NCBI GenBank assembly: GCA_039000515.1 | Contig: JBCFYV010011135.1 | Span: 20,610,927-20,674,926, forward strand | DNA from: Timema cristinae | Lineage: Eukaryota; Arthropoda; Insecta; Phasmatodea; Timematidae | Length of the DNA stretch: 64,000 nucleotides | Reading direction: 5' to 3' | Shown here: positions 52,997 through 63,515 of the stretch, piece after piece | Layout: every line of letters starts with the position of its first letter | Position numbering within the stretch: position 1 is the first letter of the stretch | Program-made: the position numbers and the translations under genes | The notes under the pieces: model-generated | Databases searched by the model: none | Told to the model about the DNA's origin: nothing | The model's input: the letters and a program-made list of their open reading frames with translations, nothing else

Positions 52997-53226
52997 ATAT
53001 TTTATGATAATTCTATTCAATCAACCTAATACACCCTATATCTTTCAGGTTTCAAATCTAACCTTCTCTTCCCCTATTCATTTAGGTCTTCCCACTGGTC
53101 TCTTCCCATTAGATTTGCTAGTCAACACCTTAAATGAAGTTCTAGTTTATTCGAATCACGTTACATGTCCTGCCCACAAAAAACTGCAAGATTTGTTTTC
53201 TCTGACAGTGACTGATGACTAGTATA
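52997..53226 (-). pseudogene. LINE-C reverse-transcriptase C-terminal fragment (copy 4)
   Basis: The minus-strand translation gives KSCSFLWAGHVT, stops, TSFKVLTSKSNGKRPVGRPK, a stop, and then a worn D..DLK-type segment leading toward the 46-bp array. LWAGHV and GKRPVGRPK match the conserved LINE ORF2 terminus almost perfectly, making this the key to decoding the two minisatellites. The 72-codon plus frame here is a shadow. Confidence 0.9.
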
Positions 53227-53231
53227 ATTTA

Positions 53232-53386
53232 TGTAATGTGTGGAATGCCAGGCCTCCACCGTGGTTCGGATTCCACGTTAAACTGTAGGTCCTTCATTTC
53301 ATCTCATAATCACTCTACCATTACACATTAGTGTAAGTGCGTACAATCTGAACGGATAGTAAGACGCGGTGCTAATAATAATAATC
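53232..53386 (+). mobile_element. SINE-I, 5'-truncated copy
   Basis: Starts at GTGTGGAATGCCAGGCC and runs through ACGTTAAACTGTAGGTCC to the tail AATCTGAACGGATAGTAAGA and a short TAA run. No head. No clear target-site duplication. Confidence 0.88.
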
Positions 53387-54304
53387 TTCCACTATTTATT
53401 ATCATAATCCCCTTTCTAAATAAGTACTATTTTAAGTACTTTTTTTTGCTATAAAATGTTATTTATACACACTGATTGTACTCTTATAAATGTATCTTAC
53501 CTGGTTTTTTAATTTTATTTCAATATACTTAAAGCTACTTTAAAGCACGTATTAACAAAAAAAAATCAACTAAGATATATTCATATCAGTCATAATACTT
53601 CCACAGTCCGTAGCTGATATTCCCTGAGTATCAAACAATGTGGCAATAACCGGTTGCACCCTTAAGGGAAATAGAGTTCCTGAAGCAATACAAAAAAAAA
53701 AGGGATAGGGGAAGCAGTCTACAAGAAGAGGTAAAAGGAAAAGGCTAGAGGATGTGTTGAAGGGTTTGAAGGGAGAGGATGGCTGTAGTCAAGGTTTTGG
53801 TATCTTAGAGGGGATGAAGGAAAGGGGTGGGTTGAACGGTCTCTAAGATTGTCTGGGCGTGTAAAACGGGGATGGGGTTGAGCCTCCGTATGTGGGGCGT
53901 CTTTTGCTTCTAGAATACCAAGGAGGATCCGTTTGAGGGTCGAGATAGGATTTGTGTTCAGGGAGATAAACATAATTTTTTTTTCTTCTTCTTTCTGTGG
54001 AAGAGTGTAGTAGGTAAGGAAGGCTCTTTCAGGTAAAAAAAATAAATAAATTCTCACCCCCTTATCCAGTGGTGTTTGCTAAATCTTTAGGGATTGGCTT
54101 TGAAGTGGTCCAATGCAGGAGGGTATTGAAATACCGACGTGTCCGATTCACTTAAGGGATGGCACCTCTATCATAGGTTAAACCCTTCTCAGCAGCTTTA
54201 TGGTTAGAAGCCTATATCTCCCTATATATAAATCATACCATATATAAAGGATATAACTTCAATCAGGTGTAACATTGTAATGAGGCAATATATATTTATA
54301 TTAT
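53387..54304. other. Spacer without recognised gene
   Basis: The 112-codon minus frame 53719-54057 is proline/serine/histidine-rich near its end and has no domain or signal peptide that I recognise. The patch 53700-54060 is purine-rich on the plus strand, which can create such frames. Nothing else recognised. Confidence 0.3.
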
Positions 54305-54305
54305 T

Positions 54306-54660
54306 ATAATACTATAAAGCCACACGGTTGATTTACTCACTGACATTAATGTTTACCCAATTCCAGATGACATAGTAACTTAAAATTTGGCAATATTATA
54401 GCTTCTAGGTTGTAACTGACGAAAAATTCCAAAAAGTTAAAATTTTTAATGTTCAATCCCTAAAAAAAAATTCAAAATGGCAGAAAATTTTAAAGACTAT
54501 GCGGAGCTTTCTTTGGAGGTATCTTGTGGCTAAACGGTAAGATCTATCAAAAAACGGCTCTGGAATTACGTTTGCTTACATCCACTTGCAAAGAAACCCA
54601 ATTGGGAATTTGGGGGTGGAGCCCCCATTGAGCAAAGCGAGTGTTTCTTACAAAATAGTG
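54306..54660 (+). repeat. R2 dispersed repeat, copy 1
   Basis: ACTATAAAGCCACACGGTTG, ACTCACTGACATTAATGTTT, AATTCAAAATGGCAGAAAAT, TTTCTTTGGAGGTATCTTGT and GGCTAAACGGTAAGATCTAT recur in order at 62 kb. The 3' part has GGGGGTGGAGCCCCC, a short hairpin, then GAGCAAAGCGAGTG, resembling Helitron-type subterminal hairpins; ends not proven. Confidence 0.65.
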
Positions 54661-54865
54661 CAATTGAGAGCAGTGAAACAATCCAACTATAAATAAATGA
54701 ATGAAATCCTTTCTCAGTAAAGATAGGGTTGTATTTTTATTTTTACCAAGACAAGATATATCACAAGCTAAAGGACATTAAGAACATCATGATATGGAAA
54801 GATAAGACATTTTCCGTAAGATAAGCTAGATGTCAAAAGAAAAGGAGTAATTCAAAGATATTTTT
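54661..54865. other. Short spacer
   Basis: Nothing recognised. Confidence 0.4.
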
Positions 54866-54867
54866 CT

Positions 54868-55085
54868 TTTTGCATTGTGTCTAATTACCCATTCAGGTTA
54901 TATGTCCATATACTAATTGCACTAATGTGTTAGGAATTAGGATGGTCTAATTGAAAGGATATGTACCTAAATTTTCGTGGATGTAGAATGGAAAAATAAA
55001 ACACCCTTAGTGCACTCAACCAGGAACAAATACCATTCTTCCCGTCTTCAGCAGTCAGGTCTAAAGCTTAATTCACATGTTCGTT
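54868..55085 (-). mobile_element. SINE-II, old near-complete copy
   Basis: GCATTGTGTCTAATTACCCA, CTAATTGCACTAATGTGTTA, TGTACCTAAATTTTCGTGGA, ACTCAACCAGGAACAAATAC and CCCGTCTTCAGCAGTCAGGT follow minus-strand family order, from tail to head. Confidence 0.7.
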
Positions 55086-55855
55086 GAAAATGGAAAACAG
55101 AATCACCTTGAAGAGAGCATCAATTTACACACTGTATGTTGACCCATGATGTATTGCCACGCAAATTTTAACAGTTATTTATCAACATGTTTTATTTTCT
55201 ATTTTCTACACATATCTTTTAGATCACCCTACTGATGTTTGTTTTCAAATTATAATTTTGTGTCATGGCACAATCCAAGAAACCGGTACACTCCCTTTCC
55301 ACTAACGGGTTATTTCGAATCTTCTCACAACAGCCAGATAAGTTGTTTGCTCGCTTCTGTCTCTACAGCACATGCGTATTGGTTTTAGATTTGATTGATT
55401 CTTCCTTGCTGAACATCTCGGTCAGAGCGGACAAAGTAGGGACGAGTTATACTTTAGCAGAACAGTTCGCGCCAATGAGGGGGAAATCTTGTTATTGGCT
55501 TAGAGCTCATCACATGGCCCCGTTTCTGTTCTGCGCTAGTTTTTCCTGCGAATGTGTGGATCAACAGTAGCAAAAGAGTAGCAAGTTAGACCACGCGGCC
55601 ACCAAAGCGAGGATACAAAGTTCCTGGAAACCATATAGAGTACAACTTAACTACAATAACTAAGAACCAAACTAAACTCAAGACATAGCCCATATATAAT
55701 TTTAATTGGATTGGCATTATAATAAAGATAGTTTATCGTCCAATAAAATTATGTAAGGTGTTTTCTTTCGTGAAATGGATCTATATTATAATTTAAAGTA
55801 AGATATTAATACAAAATATTGGTATTTAATCAATTTAATTAAGCTCCTAGCATTA
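55086..55855. other. Spacer; one 101-codon frame without known domain
   Basis: The plus frame 55265-55570 (ATG at 55265) is GC-richer than its surroundings and fairly cysteine-containing, with no recognised family or clear signal peptide. It could be a degenerate exon or chance. Text right of it (CACGCGGCCACCAAAGCGAG) recalls SINE-type heads but is not assignable. Confidence 0.25.
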
Positions 55856-55857
55856 AG

Positions 55858-56172
55858 TCGGTGACCTGATGGTCTAGGGGTAAGGTATTGGACATCTGTG
55901 CTAGGGGTCCGAGGTTCAATCCTCGGTTCCGGCACAGATTTATCTAATTACCAAACCCTTCCTTCACCTCTGATAATACATCTTGTGAATGTGGGGAATG
56001 CCAGGCCTCCACCGTGGTTCGGATTCCACGTTAAACTGTAGGTCCTCCATTTAATTTCACAATTACCCTACCATTATAAATTAGTGTAAGTGCGTATAAC
56101 CCGAACGGGTAGTAAGACGCGGTGCTAATATTAATAATAATAACATAATAATAATAATAATAATAATAATAA
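55858..56172 (+). mobile_element. SINE-I, full-length short-form copy
   Basis: Head GGTGACCTGATGGTCTAGGG, B box GAGGTTCAATCCTCGG, junction near ATACATCTTGTGAATG, body GCCAGGCCTCCACCGTGG, tail AACCCGAACGGGTAGTAAGA, and a (TAA)n run to about 56172 with interruptions. Confidence 0.92.
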
Positions 56173-56610
56173 TGGCTCTAAGCAAGAATGTAGCTTGTCC
56201 CAAAACAAACATCTCGGAAGTCATTTAAAGATTTCGTCAATATATATCGTAAAGTTAATTCATACCCAACAATATTTATAGTTAAATCTTTAAAAATGTT
56301 GGTTTTAAGTAAAGTTCAATCATATTAAATAATACTATAGCGTTTACTTTAAAGAACCAAATTATTGATTTTATAGATAATCTATATGCATAATCCATGG
56401 TTAATTAATAAACAATAATAATCAATTTGATTAAATTTTTCAAAATAAATATTCCCATATTTAAAAAAAATTATAAATCTGTCAGAAACAAAGTTTGGAA
56501 AAATGAAGATAATTTAGGCTGAAAAGTAGAAATTTGTTGCCATAACAGTCCACCAAATATAATGACACAATTCCACATTTTCAGACTTTTATAATAAATG
56601 TAAATATTGC
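56173..56610. other. Spacer without recognised features
   Basis: AT-rich; nothing recognised. Confidence 0.4.
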
Positions 56611-56611
56611 G

Positions 56612-57200
56612 TTATAGTTAATAAACTATTGATTTTATAAGAATATATTTCAAATATTTATTTTTAATTTTTAATGGGACTTTAACTTTACAATATTGGG
56701 ATTTTTTTTTATCTCTTATATGTTTCGGAGATATGATTCAAATTGTATACCCTCGTGTATAGAGTACCTATCTTAAAAGTCATTTACATGAAAATATGAG
56801 GATGGAAAATTTAGTTTGTAATGTTAAACAGTGAAAAGATTAAATATAATTTCACATTGTCACTGATATTAATTAAAATTGAAATTTCTCTTTTCCCTTC
56901 GATAAAATACACTTAATTTTAGGGTTATATATAAAATTTCATAAATACTTTGGGAGAACTATATTAAAACATCAGACATCAATTTTTATGCCTATCAGTT
57001 AAATGATTTAGGCTATATGCCAAGACACAGAAGAACAGCAATAGAGACATAACAGACAAAAGGCAATGCTAAATATAAATTTTTTTGTTTAAGGGTTTCG
57101 TTAAACGTTGAAATTTACAAAAATATAGCTATAGATTTTTTGGCAACCACAATACTTCTCTTTCCGAAGTATTGACAGAGAGTAAAAAAATTGTTAAATT
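56612..57200 (+). repeat. R1 dispersed repeat, copy 4
   Basis: Landmarks in family order: CTATTGATTTTATAAGAATA, CACTTAATTTTAGGGTTATA, CATCAGACATCAATTTTTAT, a degraded ACAGACA region near 57040-57060, and AAGGGTTTCGTTAAACGTTG. The end region TTTTTTGGCAACCACAATAC resembles copy 3. More worn than copy 3. Confidence 0.6.
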
Positions 57201-58200
57201 AGATTTTCCCTCTTCACAGTATTTAATGTGGTAGTATTTATTTTCTATCTAAATATGTATTTTTATTAATCCATCGCATATTATTACTCGTCTAGGCTAC
57301 CAGAAATCCACATATTAACAATTGTAATGGGGTTTGTATCAGAAACGTATAGCTTAGATAATGTTTACAACACTCTAATAATACAAGAATGTAAGGGAGG
57401 AAGTTATTCAACCAAAAAAAAAAATCTTCATTAAACGCTGCCGTGATCAAAACCTCAAGATCACCGAAAAATTCAGATCAAGTGGAACCGAATTATTTAT
57501 CAATTTGTTAATAATGGCTGTAGTTAATTTAAAATTGAGGACATTATTAGCACACAAATAATTAAAAATAGTTTTTTATAGGCTATATAAGCGGTTAAAA
57601 TAAATGTGGCAGTATACTGACAATAAACTAATTTGTTCGGTATTTTAATCGTATTGATTAAAAGTTGTTAATATTAATTGGATGTTTCTGGCTGAATTTC
57701 TTTAGAGTTAAGTAGAGGGGAAATAAAGTAAATTCAATGAACAGTTTCATTCAGCGTAATAAATGTATACATCTCAGTCATAATTTGAAGTAGTACGATT
57801 TGGACCACAATGCCTCAGCTGTTACGTTTACTTCTTTAGCGATGTAACTGAGGACAGCGTTGTTCGGGGAAGGATGAATGGGAGAGAATGGATGAAGTAT
57901 ATGTATATTTTTTATGATCAACATCAAAACCACCGTCGTTACTTGATAATTAGTGAAACAATCCACTTCCCTTTCCAACCCTTTCTAATTGGTGCCTTGG
58001 GCTATTGAGTTTATGGGGTAAGTTAAGGTTGAAAGGATGTAAATAAGGGGGTAATTACCTGCCATTAAATCAAGAGAATCTCTCCCGGGGCTTGGCATCC
58101 TAAGCTTGGATGATTATTTTTTTTTGATTGAGGTATTTAACGCCAACTTTCTAAAGAAAACAAACACACCTATTTAAAACAAATTTAACATAGTTTGGAA
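57201..58200. other. Spacer without recognised gene
   Basis: The minus frame 57778-57978 has no recognised domain. AT-rich otherwise. Confidence 0.35.
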
Positions 58201-58204
58201 AATT

Positions 58205-58535
58205 CTTATTAATACACCTATACATAAGGCAGAACATGTAGCGCGAATGGAGAATCAAGAACTGTTCAGAGTATTGACTGATAAACCAAATGAGGATATC
58301 TATTCGTAAATGTTAGGATAACATTATAATATAGCTGAAAGAGATATGGTACATAAGGGGATTGGATAGAAATGACTCAAGATAGGGAAAGGGTGTAATG
58401 GAGGGGACTGGATGAAACTAAATTAAAATGGAAATAGGGTTTATTGAAGTGTACTGGATATAACTATCTCAAGGTAGGGATAAGGTGTAATGAGGTGGAC
58501 TGGACAGAACTATCTCAAGATAAGAAAATATCTCT
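58205..58535 (+). pseudogene. LINE-C 3' fragment with about four 46-bp units (copy 5)
   Basis: Plus-strand translation reads KAEHVARMENQELFRVLTDK at 58226-58285, matching GHVARM....FKVL..KP of the 53-kb copy. Then worn sequence leads to repeated CTCAAGATAGGGAAAGGGTG and GAGGTGGACTGGACAGAACT units, one translating as NEVDWTELSQDK. It is the only LINE-C copy on the plus strand and so independent of the others, yet it also carries the 46-bp tandem. Confidence 0.82.
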
Positions 58536-58571
58536 TTATTTTATATGTTGGCATTCCTAATGCCATTGAGT

Positions 58572-58869
58572 AAGTAATTTATATTATTATTAGCACCGCG
58601 TCTTACTACCCGTTCGGGTTATACGCACTTACGCTAATGTGTAATGATAAGGTGACTGTGAGATGAAATGAAGGACCTACAGTTTAACGAGGAATCCGAA
58701 CCACGGTGGCGGCCTGGCATTCCACACATTCACAAGATGTCTTGTCAGAGGTGAAGGAAGGGTTTGGTAATCAGATAAATCTGTGCCGGGACCGAGGATT
58801 GAACCCCGGCCGCCAGCACAGAAGTCTGACACCTAACCCCTAGACCACAAAGTCACCAAGTAATTTATA
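58572..58869 (-). mobile_element. SINE-I, full-length short-form copy, 12-bp target-site duplication
   Basis: AAGTAATTTATA lies at 58572-58583 and 58858-58869. On the minus strand: head GGTGACTTTGTGGTCTAGGG, B box GGGGTTCAATCCTCGG, GCCAGGCCGCCACCGTGG variant (as in the 52.7-kb copy), short-form junction and perfect tail GCGTATAACCCGAACGGGTA. One of the youngest-looking copies. Confidence 0.95.
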
Positions 58870-59968
58870 AAACATACTCCAATAAATTTTAATATCTTAG
58901 AAACCAGTACATTTGAGCGCACATGGTTTGGCTAGTCTGATCTGTCTCAGTGTTTGGGAAGTTTAGGCTATTTTTTTCATTAAAATGAACTGTTAATTTT
59001 CCCCAAATTATCTTATCTTTTTTACGTAAATGTAGATATTTTCTTACTAATATTCTACTTTCCGTGTCCCTAGATAATAAGTCTATCTCATTAAAATGTT
59101 TATAGCACATATTAGTATCTTACTAACAAGACAAAATGTAAAATATTTACTTTAGGACTTTATTCCAGTGATCTTCTGAGCCATTAATGTTGGTCACTAT
59201 CTTAATACTTTTATTTACATGAAAGTCAAATTTTTTTTAAATGCTGGATCGGTCCCACGAGCTGCCAATTTGATGACTCTGCCCTACACATTATGGCAAC
59301 TGAAGAGGATAGGCTGGTATTATATATATCTTTGTTGGAAAGTCACCAAAGAAAATATATACCAATTACAATTAAATAGTATCATGGTCTCAATTTATAA
59401 CTGACACCGTTGACTATATAAAAAAAACAATATTTTTGTCCTTGTCAAAATATCTACACAAAACTCTCTCCATGACACTATTAAATCGTGTTGCGAGATA
59501 TTTTCCATCCCTGCCTCCTCGTCAATGAACCGAAAACCCCTTCAAGGGTTCTATTTCCAACCCAAGCGTTGATATTGGCGTGAACATAGGGGGTGTAGGG
59601 GTGTGTAAAGGGTAGCGGAAAGGGGTTCACGTTTCATTTATGTACAAAGCAATCAGTTTGGTAGGCGTTGCGCTGTAATGTTGACATACATGTGTGTTTT
59701 TCTCTCTCTCTGAAACTTCTACATATATAGTCCAGTAAATGATAGTTTTCATACTTAATGTAAACAGTGGTGTACCCATGTGTGAATGTGTGGGATGTTT
59801 GACTGTGGATGTGGGTAGTAGGATATTATTATTTTGAGATATTTAAAGAGCACATTTTGAATCGAATTATTATACCAGAACACTAGAAATTAACTAACTT
59901 AAATCTACAGCAGAAGTCTATAATTAATCAATATGAAAGGGGAATCCATATTTCATCAAAGAATAATT
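58870..59968. other. Spacer without recognised gene
   Basis: Frames 58889-59110 (minus) and 59219-59404 (plus) lack recognised features. A GC-richer patch at 59500-59660 has no frame or known repeat. Confidence 0.35.
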
Positions 59969-59972
59969 TTTC

Positions 59973-60222
59973 ACCCGCCTCGGTGGCGTAGTTGTAGCGC
60001 TTGTCGTGTTGAAGCTCGACTGCTGAGGACGGGAGATCGAGGTTCGAATCTCGGTCGGGTGAATTGGGGGTGGTTTTCCTGAATAGTTTTCCACTCCACA
60101 ATAATGCGGGTTCACTTCCTCTTATTAAACCTTCCCAATTCCTAATCCATTAGCGTAATTAGTACTTAAAGCGTATAACCCGAACGGGTAGCAAGACGCG
60201 GTGCTAAAATTATTATTATTTT
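59973..60222 (+). mobile_element. SINE-II, full length with a small head deletion
   Basis: CACCCGCCTCGGTGGCGTAG opens the head; GTTGTAGCGCTTGTCG shows loss of about six bases in the A-box region (GGCTAAC). B box GAGGTTCGAATCTCGG is intact. The tail reads AACCCGAACGGGTAGCAAGA. The A-box loss would weaken RNA polymerase III transcription. Confidence 0.92.
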
Positions 60223-60515
60223 TTCGATCTTGTAAGGAATCGAATTGAATTTTAACGGTACCTTATATAAGTTCAAATCTACAATTCTGATCATTTCTCC
60301 ACAACTATTTCAAATACTACATAACTTATCATTGTATAAAGTTGTATGATAAAAAAAATATTTTATCTGAAACATTTTTATTAAAGCAATAAAATATATA
60401 TATATAATTTTACAAAATGTTACATTTATTGATATGTTATTTGGTTGAGAGAAATGTTCCTTTTTACTTTCTCGTTAGCTTACAAGTAAATAAAATATTG
60501 TGATTGTAAAAAAAA
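60223..60515. other. Spacer without recognised features
   Basis: AT-rich; nothing recognised. Confidence 0.4.
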
Positions 60516-60519
60516 ATCG

Positions 60520-60800
60520 GATTAGAGTTTTTCATGAATGTCGACGTTTCATGACTCCCCGAATCCGAAAATGTTGTTTTTGCATTTCCATTTATCTGTC
60601 TGTCTGTCTGTCTGTCTAACTTGTACTATAGCCTAAACTGTATTACTGGTCGGGCTAAAACTTTGTATCTATAGTTTTCATAGGGTTGACTCAAGGGATT
60701 TTTGATATTGGATATCTAACCCTAAAATTAAGGGTAGTTTCCTTGAGGACAAAAAGAGAATAAATCGATTTTATCAAAATTGACCCAAACGATTTTGATT
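60520..60800 (-). repeat. R1 dispersed repeat, copy 5
   Basis: The minus strand has CTACCCTTAATTTTAGGGTT, AGATATCCAATATCAAAAAT, AAGTTTTAGCCCGACCAG, four or five ACAG units, and GGGGAGTCATGAAACGTCGA, the same order as copy 3. It is the best-preserved 3' half of R1 in the window. Confidence 0.72.
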
Positions 60801-61968
60801 AGATTTCATTTCTAAACATTTATTAATACTACAAACAAAATGGCCTCTCTTGATATTTTATATATATTTCTGTAAAATGGTGTATATTATTTCATCCACG
60901 CTATTTGTTGGAGTGTTTCTGCAACATTTTATGTTATTTCATTTCATAAATCTTAGAAGTTTTAGTCAATTTCCTTATCTTGAAATTAAATATAAATTCC
61001 GTGTTTTGTAGATTATCATTTGGGATCTATATTCTATCTTCCTTACCTTTATTTTGTGTTATAACATTTGGATTTCACGTACTGGTAGAAGGACGAGGAT
61101 AGTAGAATCGCAATGAGGCTAAACCTACAAATTAAAACAAACTAGAAGATAAAAAGATGCAATAAACAAGAAATCATATCTGGTTTCGGCCTACAGGGAT
61201 GAAAGACTTATGAATCCTTTCTTTTGTTGTACTTTAAAGAGAATATGAGACTGTTCTTTTTGAGTAGGATCAAGGGCTCTGTAGCAGAAGGATATGTCAT
61301 GAACCACTTTGGATTAAGGCGGCGTTTTTAAAAGTTTATCATTGGAACACCAGTGGTCTGTGATGGTCAACAGGAATTTTAAAAATAAGGATTATTTAAT
61401 TATAATATAATACAAGAGTTTTAAATAAGGAAAAATATCAACTTAATATCTCCTAACATTACTCTAATTATTTCCTTGTTAAATATAGTTCTCTTAAAAG
61501 AAAGGAAGACTCTACCGATCTTAAGTAAACAAATATATGAAGTCATTTATCAAAAAGGATGACGATTACACTGATACAAATAGTCAAGAAACAACAATTT
61601 ACAAATTCAATGTAATTATACGATAATTTTTTTATATATAAGCCTAGTTGGAAAATGGAATTGCCTAAAAAAATTGTTTTTCCTTCGAAACATTTAGATT
61701 ACCACCACCACCTCCCTATGCCAATATTCCCATGGTCCCTCATTGTGCATAACTTCCATTTTATGGTCCTTTATCACCAAAAAATTGAGATAGCTGGTCT
61801 TACAAGTCACTTTGATAATAGAGCAGGCTTATGATAGGAATAATGGTGTTCGAAAACTGGTTGGGTGTATGAAGATAATTAATCTTAATTGTTTCCAAAT
61901 TTAATCTGTTGTAAATGTGAGTACACTTGCTCTGAATTCAACCTTACTCTTCTCTAACATACTAGCAT
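60801..61968. other. Spacer without recognised gene
   Basis: No domain or repeat recognised, apart from a possible worn SINE 3' part near 61905-61965. Confidence 0.35.
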
Positions 61969-61971
61969 GTT

Positions 61972-62255
61972 ATACTACTATAAAGCCACATGGTTGACTC
62001 ACTCACTGACATTGTTTACCCCCTTCCAGATGAGATATAAAATTTAAATTTGGCAAAATTATAGTTTCTAGCCTGTAACTCACAAGAAAATTCAAAAAAT
62101 TTAAAACTCAAATTTTTAACAAAAATAATTCAAAATGGCAGAGCAATTCAAAGTCGGTGCGGACCTTTCTTTGGAGGTCTCTTATGGCTAAACGGTAATA
62201 CCTTTACAAAAACTGCTCAGGAATTACATCAGTTTACATCCGCCCCCAACGAACA
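61972..62255 (+). repeat. R2 dispersed repeat, copy 2
   Basis: Matches the 54.3-kb copy in order: TATAAAGCCACATGGTTGAC, ACTCACTGACATTGTTTACC, AATTCAAAATGGCAGAGCAA, TTTCTTTGGAGGTCTCTTAT, GGCTAAACGGTAATACC and GTTTACATCCGCCC. It breaks off before the GC-rich 3' hairpin of copy 1. Confidence 0.65.
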
Positions 62256-62570
62256 AGATGATTTGTGTATATAAGTGTAAGTGATGAATGGTAAACAAGA
62301 TGCAAGTATAAAATAAAAAGTCATGGTGGAAATTTTTACATTTATTATTTCTTTCAATTTCTTATTTAATATGACCACAGGCAAGAATACAATATGTAAA
62401 GGTATTCTGACAATGATGAAACTCATTGTGGACGTAAAATGAAATCTGTTATTTAAGAAAAGTGTTTATATTTTAAAATATGACTCGCGCAAAAATTGAA
62501 GAGTATGGCAACAAAATGTTCAAAATTATTTATAAATCTTATATTTAAAGTTGAATACATATATACAATT
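62256..62570. other. Spacer without recognised features
   Basis: The minus frame 62229-62426 has no recognised domain. Confidence 0.35.
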
Positions 62571-62574
62571 TTAC

Positions 62575-62820
62575 ACACATTTTACTACCCATTCGGTTTG
62601 TACACTTATGTACTAATTAAGCTAATTTTTTTGGGACTAGAAAGATTTAATATATAGAATGTGTACCTACATTTGCTTGGGGAGATAATGGTAAACCTCT
62701 CAGGAATTAATACTGTGGTACAACCAACAGGGATCAAACCACGATCTCCTCGTTATAAGCAGGACAGCCAATCGCAAGATAAGTGCATTAACCCATGCGT
62801 CCACTGAAGCAGGTAAAGTT
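62575..62820 (-). mobile_element. SINE-II, old near-complete copy
   Basis: TTTACTACCCATTCGGTTTG, TGTGTACCTACATTTGCTTG, GGGATCAAACCACGATCTCC and CATGCGTCCACTGAAGCAGG follow the minus-strand family order from tail to head. No TAA tail remains. Confidence 0.7.
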
Positions 62821-63175
62821 TGATAAAAATTAAATTATTAATCGGTGAAATTATCTAATTTTCAACGTCGTTTCTCGATGAATGTTTTATGCTTTTATGA
62901 GATCAAACTTTATTCTTATAAATATATATTAAAGCCTCCTTCTAACAAATAAAGCCATTTTTCAAAAGTGAAGCCACCAACTTATTACATTTTATTTTAA
63001 ATAAAAAACATCATATTGGTAGAGCATTGATTTTTCTTCAATAAGTGACTCTCCTAAACTGGTTACGCAATAAATGAAATATATAGTTGAACCAAAAACA
63101 TGTTTGTCTATCCTTTTAAAGAAGCCATTTTATTGGATAAAGATATATTTTTAGTTCTATATGATTTATTATAAT
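62821..63175. other. Spacer without recognised features
   Basis: AT-rich; nothing recognised. Confidence 0.4.
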
Positions 63176-63177
63176 CA

Positions 63178-63515
63178 CCGGATCCGTGGTGAAGTGGTCA
63201 GTGAACCTTGCTACGAATACTAGACTCTAAGGGTCTCGGGTTCTATTCACAGTTGGTACTTTGGTTATTTTTTCCTTAAAAAAAGATTGATCCCAAAAGT
63301 AACCATAGTTAAGTTATTTAGGCTTATGTTAGACTAAGACTCACCCTGGCTCCACAACTCCATATAACTATAATCACATCATCTGATTACGGGTACGACT
63401 GTAGTAAACCTCCCATGGTGCACTATGGGTAATGTTCTGTGCCACCAGAGCAACTAAAGTACACATATAACGTGATTGACTCTGGATGTTATATCCCTCC
63501 AAGCTATGTATCCCA
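63178..63515 (+). mobile_element. SINE-V candidate (tRNA-headed)
   Basis: The head GGATCCGTGGTGAAGTGGTC (A-box region) and GGTCTCGGGTTCTATTCACA (B-box-like) are spaced about as in a tRNA with an extended variable arm. A non-tRNA body follows (CACCCTGGCTCCACAACTCC; CATCTGATTACGGGTACGAC; GTTCTGTGCCACCAGAG). Only one copy is present, so family status and 3' end are inferred. Confidence 0.5.

Noticed and set aside
53719..54057. 112-codon minus-strand ORF as a gene
   Set aside because: No domain or signal recognised; purine-rich plus-strand composition explains the open frame.
55265..55570. 101-codon plus-strand ORF as a gene
   Set aside because: No family recognised and no flanking splice or promoter signal strong enough to support it; noted as a possible exon only.
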